Source: JBEKIK01 sp050013075
GTDB taxonomy: Bacteria > Planctomycetota > Planctomycetia > Pirellulales > Thermoguttaceae
Reading direction: 5' to 3'
Assembly (NCBI GenBank): GCA_050013075.1
Contig: JBEKFZ010000038.1
Location: 1-36,506 of the forward strand
DNA: 36,506 nucleotides
Shown piece after piece: positions 16,736 to 25,047 of the stretch. Position 1 is the first letter of the stretch; every line of letters starts with the position of its first letter. Below the pieces are notes generated by a model, which worked only from the letters and a program-made list of their open reading frames with translations, was not told the DNA's origin and searched no databases. The position numbers and the translations under genes were made by a program.

Positions 16736-17224
16736 TGTTTTTCCCTTCAGTTTGGTTTGAATTGCCGATAACAAGTACTGAAATACGCATGCCACGATAC
16801 ACCTACAAAATCGAAAACGCGCAGACAATCATACTAGCTACGATCTGGAAGAACTTGCTATTATGAAAGGCGACTTAAGAAAAGCCCTGCAATGAGACTT
16901 GTAAGAAGGATTGCCTAAAAATCACCCAAGGCTTTGACTTTTGCATAGTGAATGGATCACTAGGTCGTGTGGCAGATTGCTAATCTGCCCAGGAAAGGCA
17001 GGTTGGCAACCTGCCCCACGGCTCATTTACAAGGCAAAGGTCAATAAACCCGCTGCCTCCGTTGAAACGCCGAAAAAGAAAGGCAATGCCGCCCAACATA
17101 CCCCTCACCCACTAAATGTCAATAGTTTTTGGTATCTTTAAGCAAAATTCGTACTGTAGTGTGGATAGGGAGTAGATTAAAATGAAGTAGCCCACACATT
17201 CTGTGTGCCGCCTACTGAGGGACT
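16736..17224. other. Gene-free stretch between PEP-CTERM gene and dxs
   Basis: No convincing gene was found. The + frame at 16941-17141 runs straight through two palindromes and has no start signals. The notable content is a pair of related hairpins at 16971-17015, listed separately. Near the end of dxs, CACAC/GTGTG at 17193-17207 lies within a broken longer stem (AGTAG...CTACT) and may end dxs transcription. Confidence 0.5.
16971..17015. repeat. Pair of related 19-bp palindromes
   Basis: GGCAGATT GCT AATCTGCC (16971-16989) is followed eight bases later by GGCAGGTT GGC AACCTGCC (16997-17015). Both have 8-bp stems, 3-base loops and the same GGCAG...CTGCC frame, and the pair is bordered by GTGTGGCAG and CCCCAC. 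They look like two diverged copies of one REP-type unit. Confidence 0.65.
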
Positions 17225-19153
17225 TTAAACAATGCGGGGTTTTTCCGCATGGACTTGAGCGGAGACTTGGCCACAAGATTCGGCCATCTGACGGCAGGCT
17301 TGGGCTATGCCGTCGGCGTCCAGGCCAAGGTCGGCCAGCAGTTCATCGCGGGGGCCGTGTTCGATGAATTGGTCGGGAATGCCCAGGCGGAGTACGCGGC
17401 CGGCATCGATATGGGCGTCGCAGGCGGCTTCCAACACCGCGCTGCCGAATCCGCCCGCCAAAACGCCTTCCTCCACCGTGACGACAAAAGGAGACTCGGC
17501 CACTGCGCGAAGAATGGTTTGCGTATCCAGCGGTTTAACGAATCGGGCGTTGATTAGTCCTATATCCAGCCCCTCCTCGGCCAGTTGATCGGCCGCTTCC
17601 ATGCAGGCCGAAAGCAGCGATCCGCAGGCCACGATCATACCGTCGCGGCCCCAGCGGAGCACTTCGGCCTTTCCCAGTTCGATTGGTGTAACAGGGCGTT
17701 CTATAGATAATGCATCGGCCTTGGGATAACGGATGGCCGTGGCGCAAGACAGTTCAATGGCCAAATCCAACATGGGGACGACTTCGCCGGCGTCGCCGGG
17801 GGCCATAACCACCACGTTGGGAAACGGCCGCAAATAAGCCAGGTCGAATACGCCGTGGTGCGTGGGACCGTCCGGCCCGGCCAGGCCGGCGCGATCCAGA
17901 AGCAGCGTAACCGGCAGTTTTTGCAGGGCCAACTCTTGGAAAATCTGGTCGTAACTCCGCTGCATGAACGTGCTGTATATGGCGACCACGGGCCGCAGTC
18001 CGGACTTGGCCAGCCCGGCGGCAAAGGCCACCGCGTGCGATTCGCATATACCCACGTCGAAAAACCGATCCGGAAAATCGTCCCGAATCGGTTCGAACAT
18101 CGTCCCCTGGCACATGGCCGCGGTGATGGCCGTTATTTTGGGATTGGTTTTCATGCGGGCATGGAGCGCATCGCGCACGACCTGGGAATATGAGGGCAAA
18201 CCGGAGGTTTTGAATTCCAGTACCTCGCCGTTGCTGCTTTCAAACGGGGCCGGGGCGTGGAACGAGGTGGGATCGTCGGCGGCGGGCTTGAACCCGTGTC
18301 CTTTTTCGGTTACCACGTGAAGGAGCACCGGACCTTGAAATTCCCGGACCATGGCCAGGTATTTTTGCATCTGGCGGATATTGTGACCGTCGACCGGCCC
18401 GATATAGCGAAATCCCAGGTCCTCGAAGAACATTCCGCCGAGGAGTCCGGCCTTGATCGCGTCTTTGATCTGGGACAGGAATCGCTCCACCGGATCGCCG
18501 ATGACCGGCACGTGGGTGAGTATTTTTTGGACCTCGCTTTTCAGGCCCGTGTAGAAGGGATTCATCCGCAGGCGGTCGAGCGATTCGGCCAGGCCGCCCA
18601 CGCGCGGGCAAATCGACATCTTGTTGTCGTTTAAGACCACGATCAGGTTTTTTTTCAGGCCGCCGGCGTTGTTCATGGCTTCGTAGACAATGCCGGAGGG
18701 AAAAGCGCCGTCGCCGATGACGGCCACTACGTGCCGCGGCCGCTCGGGCTCAAGCAATTCGTCGCCCACGCGCAATCCCAAGCCGGTGGCCACGCTGCAA
18801 CCGGCATGACCGGTCATGAACAGATCGTAATCGCTTTCGGCGGGGTTGGGATAGCCCATCAATCCGCCCTTTGCCCGCATGGTGGGAAACTCGTCGTACC
18901 GCCCGGTGAGCATCTTGTGGACGTAGACCTGATGCCCGGTGTCCCACACCAGGCGGTCGCGGCTGAAATCAAAGGAGGTGTGCAGGGCAATGGTCAGTTC
19001 CACTACGCCCAGGTTCGAGGCAAAATGTGCGGTCCGCGTGCAAGCCAGCCGGCAGATCGCTTCGCGCATCTCCGCGGCCAACTGCTGAAGCTGTTCGTGT
19101 GAAAGCTTTTTTAGGTCCTGCGGCAAATGAATGGTCGAAAGCAATTTGTCCAT
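17225..19153 (-). CDS. dxs: 1-deoxy-D-xylulose-5-phosphate synthase
   Basis: Dxs condenses pyruvate with glyceraldehyde 3-phosphate, using thiamine diphosphate, to start the MEP isoprenoid pathway. The 642-residue length is usual. DTGHQVYVHKMLTGR (71-85), the thiamine/Mg site GDGAFPSG (147-154) to NDNKMSI (175-181), and the catalytic glutamate Glu371 in GICESHAVAFAAG are present. The last is normally GIAEQHA, so Ser for Gln is a mild departure. LAGPDGPTHHGVFDLAYLR and the C-terminal transketolase domain are complete. Its ATG overlaps the TAA of the upstream ispA gene by one base (TAATG), indicating translational coupling. Context: isoprenoid operon, with xseB further upstream beyond an inserted gene. 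Confidence 0.96.
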   Translation of the reverse strand: MDKLLSTIHLPQDLKKLSHEQLQQLAAEMREAICRLACTRTAHFASNLGVVELTIALHTSFDFSRDRLVWDTGHQVYVHKMLTGRYDEFPTMRAKGGLMGYPNPAESDYDLFMTGHAGCSVATGLGLRVGDELLEPERPRHVVAVIGDGAFPSGIVYEAMNNAGGLKKNLIVVLNDNKMSICPRVGGLAESLDRLRMNPFYTGLKSEVQKILTHVPVIGDPVERFLSQIKDAIKAGLLGGMFFEDLGFRYIGPVDGHNIRQMQKYLAMVREFQGPVLLHVVTEKGHGFKPAADDPTSFHAPAPFESSNGEVLEFKTSGLPSYSQVVRDALHARMKTNPKITAITAAMCQGTMFEPIRDDFPDRFFDVGICESHAVAFAAGLAKSGLRPVVAIYSTFMQRSYDQIFQELALQKLPVTLLLDRAGLAGPDGPTHHGVFDLAYLRPFPNVVVMAPGDAGEVVPMLDLAIELSCATAIRYPKADALSIERPVTPIELGKAEVLRWGRDGMIVACGSLLSACMEAADQLAEEGLDIGLINARFVKPLDTQTILRAVAESPFVVTVEEGVLAGGFGSAVLEAACDAHIDAGRVLRLGIPDQFIEHGPRDELLADLGLDADGIAQACRQMAESCGQVSAQVHAEKPRIV

Positions 19154-20058
19154 TAGCGATTCCTCTTTAGGACATATCGGGCCAGGACATCCAGGCCGGC
19201 GGCTCGGGATCCCAAAGGTACGAGCGCCAGACAGGCTTTATCTATCAATTCTCCGGCATACTGGGCGCTTTGGTCAAGACCGAGAATTCCCGGAAAGGTA
19301 AGCTTCCCTTGCCGTGCGTCCTTGCCCACGCCTTTACCCAGTAACTGCCGGCTGCTATTGATGTCCAGAATGTCGTCGACTATTTGGAAGGCCAGCCCGA
19401 CGTGGCGGCCGTATTGGTCGAGAATGGAAAGCTGCGAGGCATTGGCATTGGCTGTTATACCACCCATTCGGAGGGAAACGAGGATCAGGGCCCCGGTTTT
19501 GCGGCGGTCGATCGAATCCAGCAAATCCAGGTCGCCGATGGAGTTCGGACTGGCCATGTCATCGGCCTGACCCCCGACCAGATTGCAGGCCCCGGCGCCC
19601 TCGGCCAGGGCTGCGCAACATGCGGCGGCCGTTGCCGGAGGACGAATGTGTTTGGCTAACACCTCGAAGGCCAAAGTAAGCAGTGCATCGCCGGCCAGAA
19701 TGGCTGTGGCCTCGTCGAACGCCTTGTGGCAGGTGGGCCGCCCGCGCCGCAGATCATCGTTGTCCATGGCCGGCAGGTCGTCGTGGATGAGCGAATAGGC
19801 ATGGACCATTTCCACCGCACAGGCCGCTGGAATGGCCGCCTCGAACGAGCCAGAGCAGGCCTCGGCCGCCAAAAGCGCGAGCATCGGGCGCAGGCGTTTG
19901 CCTGGGGCCAACAGGCTATAACGCAGGGCCTCGCGGAGTTTTATGGGACAGCCTTCGCCCAGGTCGGAGTAGCGTGCCAAAGCCGCCTCGATTAAGGGAC
20001 AGAGCCTTTCGGCATAATTATCCACTGTGGCCGGCGAGGTCTTTACCATTACGCCCAT
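19153..20058 (-). CDS. ispA: Polyprenyl diphosphate synthase (FPP/GGPP type)
   Basis: This enzyme builds farnesyl or geranylgeranyl diphosphate from IPP and DMAPP. With the start at 20058 (MGVMVKTSPATVDNY) it has 301 residues. A start three codons later is equally possible, and the further upstream open frame reads like leader. GKRLRP (53-58) binds IPP. The first Asp-rich motif DDLPAMDNDD begins at 93, with the four-residue spacing seen in bacterial FPP synthases, and the second is DDILD at 228-232. RRKTGALI (185-192) and GLAFQIVDD are conserved. Product length cannot be read safely, so the ispA label is by type and by its position before dxs. The stop codon overlaps the dxs start. Confidence 0.92.
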   Translation of the reverse strand: MGVMVKTSPATVDNYAERLCPLIEAALARYSDLGEGCPIKLREALRYSLLAPGKRLRPMLALLAAEACSGSFEAAIPAACAVEMVHAYSLIHDDLPAMDNDDLRRGRPTCHKAFDEATAILAGDALLTLAFEVLAKHIRPPATAAACCAALAEGAGACNLVGGQADDMASPNSIGDLDLLDSIDRRKTGALILVSLRMGGITANANASQLSILDQYGRHVGLAFQIVDDILDINSSRQLLGKGVGKDARQGKLTFPGILGLDQSAQYAGELIDKACLALVPLGSRAAGLDVLARYVLKRNR

Positions 20059-20324
20059 GATTCCGCGATTATTTTCGCACCCCCAGGCACTGCCATCCTG
20101 GGCCCGTTTAATTAGTTTGGAAGACAAATAAATCGCCAAGCCCCCATTTTAGAGCAGTTGCCGGTCAAAGTCCATGCCAGCCCATAACCCCCGGAATGGA
20201 GGGATTTCTTAACCAAAAGAAAAAACTGTAACAGACTTAATAACGAACGCGGAAATCTTTTTTATTCCGTTGATTCAAGACATAATCATAATAATATAAA
20301 AATATCTTATCGAATAACATACAC

Positions 20325-22649
20325 ATGTCCAAGCGTAACAAATCATCCAATAAACATGCTTCCCGGACTCTGTCGGGCACCTCCGTCCTATCCGTGCCGG
20401 GGCTTGGCGTGTCCGCGGGAGTGACGCTATTAACTATTGCAACCTTCTTTGCTTATTTCCCCTCCATTAGCGGTGAGTTTGTGCTGGATGACGATTCGCT
20501 GCTGACAAATAATCGTCTCATCAAGACCTCCGACGGCCCGTACCGGTTGTGGTGCACTACCGAATCGCAGGACTACTGGCCGGCGACTAATACAACTTTC
20601 TGGATCGAGTGGCGGCTGTGGGGAATGAACCCGACCGGCTGCCACGTTACCAACCTGATCTTGCACGTTGCCGAGGCTCTGCTGATTTGGCTCATCTTGC
20701 GGAAGTTATCCATTCCCGGTGCTTTTTGGGCGGCCGCGATCTTCGCCGTGCATCCGGTAAACGTGGAATCGGTGGCCTGGATCGCACAGCGTAAAAACAC
20801 CATGGCGATGTTGTTCTTCCTGTTGTCGATTTTCTGGTACTTGAAGACCGATATGCACACGGCAATCGCGGGCATGGGGTCCGCGCGTTCCCACGGAGAA
20901 CCGGGGGAACGAGAAAACTCGCCACTCGCCACTCGCCTCTCACCACTCGCCATTCGCCACTCGCCACTTTGGTACTGGCTAAGTTTTTTGGCGTTCGTGT
21001 TGTCGATGCTTAGCAAGGGGTCGGTGGCAATCCTGCCGGTTTTGGTTTTGGTTATTGTTTCGTGGCTGCGTCCCCTGACCTGGCGGGACCTGGCGCGAAC
21101 CGCGCCGTTTTTTGTCATTGCCGTGTTGCTGACGGGAGTGAACCTATGGTTCCAAAAGCACGGCACTGGAGAAGAATTCCGTAGCGCCGGTTTTGCGGAG
21201 CGCCTGGTAGGGGCGGGAGGCGTGGTATGGTTCTACCTTTACAAGGCGATTTTGCCGTGCGATTTGGCGTTTGTGTATCCACAATGGCATATCGAGGCCG
21301 GCAATCCGCTGTGGTGGCTGCCGCTTTCGGCGGCCTTGGCTGTCACGGCCATATTTTGGCGGTTTAGAAAAAATTGGAGCAGGCCGTTATTGTTCGCCTG
21401 GGTGTTTTTCTGTGTGGGGTTTGCGCCGGTACTGGGCTTTGTGGACGTTGGTTTTATGAAGTTCTCGCTGGTGGCCGATCACTATCAGCACATCTCGCTG
21501 ATCGGCGTGATTGCACTGGCGGCGGCGGGCTGGAGCAGTTGGCATCGGCGGATGAAAGGGCCAAACCGCTCGGCGGCGAATGCGGTTGCGATCGGCGTTG
21601 CGGCCGTAGCGGCGTGCACGCTTGCATTTTTGACCTGGCGGCAAAGCGGACTATACCGCGACGCCATAACGCTATACCAAGATACGCTAAAAAAAAATTC
21701 AGGCTGTTGGATGGCGCACGACAACCTGGGAAACGCATTGTCCGATGCGGGCCGATTGAAGGAGGCGATTGAACAATATGAGCAAGCCCTGCGCCTGAAA
21801 CCGGATGATCCCATGACTCACAGCAATATGGGTAACGCGCTGTTCCACACAGGCCGGCGCCGCGAGGCAATCGAACATTGCCAGAAAGCCCTACAGATTA
21901 AGCCCAACTTCCCGGAGGCATATAACAACCTGGGTAACGCACTGGTCCAAACAGGCCGGCTTGAGGAGGGAATCAAAAATTATGAGCAAGCCTTACAACT
22001 CAATCACGACTATTTCAAGGCCCACTGTAACCTGGCTGACGCACTGGTCCAAGCAGGTCGGCTCCATAAGGCAATCGAACATTATGAGCAAGCCTTGGCG
22101 CTTAAATCCGACTTCGCCGAGATCCACAACAACTTGGGCGCCGTATTTGAGAAAACAGGCCAGCCCCGGGAGGCGATCAAACATTACCAGCAAGCTTTAC
22201 GGATTGAACCCGACTTTCCCGATGCCCACTACAACCTGGGGAACGTTTTTCAATCAGTAGGAGAATATCAACAGGCCAGCGAACAATACAAGCAGGCCCT
22301 GGCGCTTAGGCCCAACGATCCCGAGGCCCACTATAACCTGGGTATCGCACTGGTTGAAATAGGCCGGCCTCAAGAGGCCGTCGAACATTATCAGGAAGCA
22401 GTGCGCCTGAAACCCGATTTTACCGACGCCTATTCCAACTTGGCGTTGGTCCATGCCGGCCTGCGTCAATCCTCCCAGGCCATTGCCGCGGGGCAAAAGG
22501 CCTTGGAACTTGCCCGGTCCCAGCAGCAGACGGCGCTGGCCAAGCAGATTGAAGATTGGTTGAATTCATACCGAGCCGGTTTATCGGATACACCTAAGAC
22601 ACAGCCTGAGGGCGAAACGCCCGGAGCAAGCTCCGGGGATAAACCATGA
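20325..22649 (+). CDS. TMTC-like membrane glycosyltransferase with eight TPRs
   Basis: The 774-residue protein has an N-terminal polytopic half (about 10 helices, 25-440). Motifs FVLDDDSLLTNN (about 52-63), HVTNLILHVAEALL, FAVHPVNVESVAWIAQRKNT and LSKGSVAILPV are those of the TMTC/GT-C O-mannosyltransferase-like family. The C-terminal half (about 458-735) is eight consecutive 34-residue tetratricopeptide repeats, e.g. EAYNNLGNALVQTGRLEEG. It probably transfers a sugar from a lipid carrier to exported proteins, with the TPRs binding the substrate. That role is inferred. A cytoplasmic or periplasmic loop at about residues 183-215 is an intrusion encoded by a palindrome plus seven heptamers. The gene lies on the opposite strand inside the xseB-ispA-dxs group. 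No ribosome site is visible before the ATG. Confidence 0.88.
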   Translation: MSKRNKSSNKHASRTLSGTSVLSVPGLGVSAGVTLLTIATFFAYFPSISGEFVLDDDSLLTNNRLIKTSDGPYRLWCTTESQDYWPATNTTFWIEWRLWGMNPTGCHVTNLILHVAEALLIWLILRKLSIPGAFWAAAIFAVHPVNVESVAWIAQRKNTMAMLFFLLSIFWYLKTDMHTAIAGMGSARSHGEPGERENSPLATRLSPLAIRHSPLWYWLSFLAFVLSMLSKGSVAILPVLVLVIVSWLRPLTWRDLARTAPFFVIAVLLTGVNLWFQKHGTGEEFRSAGFAERLVGAGGVVWFYLYKAILPCDLAFVYPQWHIEAGNPLWWLPLSAALAVTAIFWRFRKNWSRPLLFAWVFFCVGFAPVLGFVDVGFMKFSLVADHYQHISLIGVIALAAAGWSSWHRRMKGPNRSAANAVAIGVAAVAACTLAFLTWRQSGLYRDAITLYQDTLKKNSGCWMAHDNLGNALSDAGRLKEAIEQYEQALRLKPDDPMTHSNMGNALFHTGRRREAIEHCQKALQIKPNFPEAYNNLGNALVQTGRLEEGIKNYEQALQLNHDYFKAHCNLADALVQAGRLHKAIEHYEQALALKSDFAEIHNNLGAVFEKTGQPREAIKHYQQALRIEPDFPDAHYNLGNVFQSVGEYQQASEQYKQALALRPNDPEAHYNLGIALVEIGRPQEAVEHYQEAVRLKPDFTDAYSNLALVHAGLRQSSQAIAAGQKALELARSQQQTALAKQIEDWLNSYRAGLSDTPKTQPEGETPGASSGDKP
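20886..20965 (+). repeat. Palindrome plus seven heptamers inside a coding sequence
   Basis: CGTTCCC (20886-20892) pairs with GGGAACG (20905-20911). After GAGAAA come seven units close to ACTCGCC at 20917-20965 (units 4 and 6 have changes). All are read through in frame as ...GERENSPLATRLSPLAIRHS. Elsewhere in the window this type of sequence is intergenic. Confidence 0.75.
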
Positions 22650-22663
22650 AAACAGACAGGGTG

Positions 22664-22689
22664 GCACGGGCATCTTGCCCGTGCTTTTT
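22664..22689 (+). terminator. Rho-independent-type terminator after the TMTC-like gene
   Basis: GCACGGGCA (22664-22672) and TGCCCGTGC (22676-22684) form a 9-bp stem with a 3-base loop, followed by a run of five T. The stem shares the GTGGCAC border seen in other palindromes here, so a dispersed repeat may have been recruited as terminator. A second hairpin, GGCACCGG/CCGGTGCC, follows at 22696-22718 and could serve the convergent xseB transcript. Confidence 0.65.
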
Positions 22690-22731
22690 CACGGCGGCAC
22701 CGGCGAAATACCGGTGCCACACAGTCGTGCC

Positions 22732-23031
22732 CTAGTTCGATTTGCGGCGTTTTGATTTCTCGTCGATATCCGCGGTGGCGGTATCGTCGAAAGGCTGAGT
22801 AATGGGATTGCCTTGGGCATCCACGCCGGAAAGAATTTCGATCCGCCGCTCAGCCCGTTGCAATAGATCGTAGGATTGTCGCAGCAGTTTCACGCCTTCC
22901 TCGTATCGTTGCAAAGCCTCGTTCAAGCCCAGATCGCCCTCTTCCAGAAGATGAACGATTTCCTCCAAGCGCTCGAGCGCTTGCTCGAAGTTGGGCTGAT
23001 CCGAGGTTTGTTCTTTTGGTTTGTCGGCCAC
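22732..23031 (-). CDS. xseB: Exodeoxyribonuclease VII small subunit
   Basis: XseB is the small helical subunit that coats the XseA nuclease, which degrades single-stranded DNA into oligonucleotides. The 99-residue protein shows the family pattern FEQALERLEEIVHLLEEGDL (15-34), GLNEALQRYEEGVKLLRQS and L..AERRIEIL, forming an antiparallel coiled hairpin. A polar C-terminal tail with basic residues is extra. xseA is not in the window. In many bacteria xseB stands directly before ispA and dxs. Here ispA and dxs follow on the same strand, but only after the oppositely oriented TMTC-like gene. Confidence 0.92.
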   Translation of the reverse strand: MADKPKEQTSDQPNFEQALERLEEIVHLLEEGDLGLNEALQRYEEGVKLLRQSYDLLQRAERRIEILSGVDAQGNPITQPFDDTATADIDEKSKRRKSN

Positions 23032-23065
23032 CGAAGCACCTTGTGATAAAAATTATTCTCATTAA

Positions 23066-23198
23066 GTGGGCAATAAATTGCCCACCCCTTGCTCTCGATA
23101 AAACGCTCCCCTTTTTACAATGAACGCTCCCCGACCAACCTTCGGTTGGTGCCCGGTCGCGGCTAAACACACTGTCCACTGCCCACCGTCCACTGCCC
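23066..23198. repeat. Composite repeat: palindrome, hairpin, GTCGCGGCTAAAC head, heptamers
   Basis: From left to right: a 23-base unit at 23066-23088 that varies by four bases from the inverted repeats at 7669 and 7769, AACGCTCCCC twice, and a hairpin (ACCAACC TTCG GGTTGGT-like) at about 23134-23150. Then come GGTCGCGGCTAAAC and four heptamers at 23171-23198 (ACTGTCC, ACTGCCC, ACCGTCC, ACTGCCC). The array runs up to the guaA stop codon at 23205. It fills almost the whole gap between xseB and guaA. Confidence 0.65.
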
Positions 23199-23204
23199 AC
23201 TCTT

Positions 23205-24755
23205 TCACTCCCATTCGATTGTCGCCGGGGGTTTGCTGCTAATGTCGTAGACCACGCGGTTCACGCCTTTGACTTCGTTGATGATCCGCGTGGATATACG
23301 GGCCAGAAGTTCGTATGGCAGGTGGCACCAGTCGGCGGTCATGAAATCTTCGCTGGCCACTGCGCGGACGGCGACCACGTCGGCGTAGGTGCGGGCGTCG
23401 CCCATCACGCCCACGCTTTGCACGGGCAAAAGCACGGCAAAGACCTGGGACGTTTTACGATACAGCCCGGCTTTTTTGATCTCGCCGACCACAATGGCGT
23501 CGGCGTCGCGTAGCGTGTCGAGCCGTTTTTTGGTCACTTCGCCCACGCAGCGCACGGCCAAGCCCGGGCCTGGGAATGGATGCCGCCACACGATGTCTTC
23601 GGGCAGTCCAAGTTTTATTCCCAAGGCCCGCACTTCATCCTTGAACAGATCGCGGAGCGGTTCAATCAGTTCGAAGGCCAGATCATCGGGCAATCCGCCC
23701 ACGTTGTGGTGCAGTTTGATGGTGGCCGCCGGGCCGTCGGGTAAGCCGCCGCTTTCGATCACGTCCGGATACAGCGTGCCTTGGGCCAGGAAATGCGCGC
23801 CTTCGATCTTTGCCGCCTCGTCGGTAAAGCACTCGATGAAGGCACGGCCGATGCGGCGGCGTTTTTCCTGCGGATCAGCCACGCCGACCAGGGCGGCGAG
23901 AAATTTCTCCTCGGCCTTGACCACGTGCAGGTCGGTTTTGAAGTGGTCGGAAAACTCCTTGATGACCGCTTCTTCCTCGTCTTTGCGCAGCAGTCCGTTA
24001 TCCACGAGGATGCAGGAAAGCCGCGGTCCGATGGCCTGCCACAACAATGCGGCCGTGACCGCCGAATCCACGCCGCCCGACAGCCCGCAGATCACCCGAC
24101 ATTCGCCCACGCGCAGGCGAATGCCTTTCACCGTTTCCCGGGCGAAATCGCCCAACTTCCACCTGCCCTTGCAACGGCACACGTTCTTGAGAAAATTGCC
24201 GAGGATTTTTTTGCCTTGCGGCGTGTGCGTCACCTCTGGATGAAACTGCAAGCCATAGATCGGCAACCTTCGATGCTTGACCGCGGCAAACGGGCAGGTG
24301 TCGGTGGCGGCCAGGGATAGGAAATCCTCGGATATCTGCGAAACCTGGTCGCCGTGGCTCATCCACACGTCGGTTTCAGCGGGAATGCCGGCGAAAAACT
24401 CGTCTTCCTCGATAATACGGCAATGTGCTCGGCCGTATTCGCGGGCAGGGGCGCTTTGCACCCGGCCGCCCAGGGCCTCGCAGACCAATTGCATACCGTA
24501 GCATATACCCAGCACCGGCAGGCCAAGATTGAAGATCGCCGGATCGCACTTCGGCGCCCCGGCTTCGTATACGCTGGCCGGTCCGCCGGAAAGGATGATA
24601 CCCTTTGGCGCAAGTTCGCCGATCCGGGCCGCGGATATGTCGTGCCGGACTATCTCGCAGTACACGTGCTGCTGCCGAACACGCCGGGCGATTAGTTGCG
24701 CGTACTGAGAACCGAAATCCAAAACCAGCACTCTTTCGTCGGCAATTTTGCTCAT
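23205..24755 (-). CDS. guaA: GMP synthase (glutamine-hydrolysing)
   Basis: GuaA converts XMP to GMP with ATP and glutamine. The 516-residue protein has the class I glutaminase domain first, with catalytic Cys85 in GICYGMQL and His172/Glu174 in FHPEVTH. The ATP pyrophosphatase domain follows with PP-loop GLSGGVDSAV (224-233), then the GMP-synthase dimerisation domain ending in the conserved PPATIEWE. All parts are intact. The start at 24755 (MSKIADERVLVLDFGSQYAQ) is right for the family. The gene is bounded on both sides by related repeat elements (23066-23198 and 24843-25038). It works with guaB at 31804-33288, which supplies XMP, but is not in an operon with it. Confidence 0.97.
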   Translation of the reverse strand: MSKIADERVLVLDFGSQYAQLIARRVRQQHVYCEIVRHDISAARIGELAPKGIILSGGPASVYEAGAPKCDPAIFNLGLPVLGICYGMQLVCEALGGRVQSAPAREYGRAHCRIIEEDEFFAGIPAETDVWMSHGDQVSQISEDFLSLAATDTCPFAAVKHRRLPIYGLQFHPEVTHTPQGKKILGNFLKNVCRCKGRWKLGDFARETVKGIRLRVGECRVICGLSGGVDSAVTAALLWQAIGPRLSCILVDNGLLRKDEEEAVIKEFSDHFKTDLHVVKAEEKFLAALVGVADPQEKRRRIGRAFIECFTDEAAKIEGAHFLAQGTLYPDVIESGGLPDGPAATIKLHHNVGGLPDDLAFELIEPLRDLFKDEVRALGIKLGLPEDIVWRHPFPGPGLAVRCVGEVTKKRLDTLRDADAIVVGEIKKAGLYRKTSQVFAVLLPVQSVGVMGDARTYADVVAVRAVASEDFMTADWCHLPYELLARISTRIINEVKGVNRVVYDISSKPPATIEWE

Positions 24756-24842
24756 GCGAACGTCCCAGGGGAAAACATATTATTATAAATTACAAAAAAA
24801 TGCCGGATAGTAGGCATGTATTCCATTCGTTGCATTGCCGCG

Positions 24843-25038
24843 AAACCGCAAGCGGTTTATATGCAAAGATACATAATCCAAAAATGACATAACTCAATGG
24901 GGGGTAAAACGTTAAGCTCATACCCATTGTGACAATCGCCGGTTGGGGCTAAGATAAAAACATTGATAAACACTGTACAACATTAACGCTCCCCTGCGGG
25001 TCGCGGCTAAACTGAACACCGAACCCTGAACCCTGCCC
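24843..25038. repeat. Second composite repeat between guaA and surE
   Basis: AAACCGC AA GCGGTTT (24843-24858) is the exact reverse complement of the palindrome at the centre of the 7669-7791 unit. Further on are TTGATAAACACTG, AACGCTCCCC (24985-24994), GTCGCGGCTAAAC (25000-25012) and four heptamers at 25011-25038 (ACTGAAC, ACCGAAC, CCTGAAC, CCTGCCC), ending nine bases before the surE start. The region is otherwise without genes. Confidence 0.6.
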
Positions 25039-25047
25039 CCCTTTTTT

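Noticed and set aside
16941..17141. 66-codon + strand frame
   Set aside because: It runs through two REP-like palindromes and has no initiation signal. The lysine-rich end did not match anything recognisable.
8732..20058. A hopanoid biosynthesis cluster
   Set aside because: Only an HpnN-like transporter, ispA and dxs are present, several kilobases apart. No squalene synthase, cyclase or radical-SAM hopanoid gene is seen.
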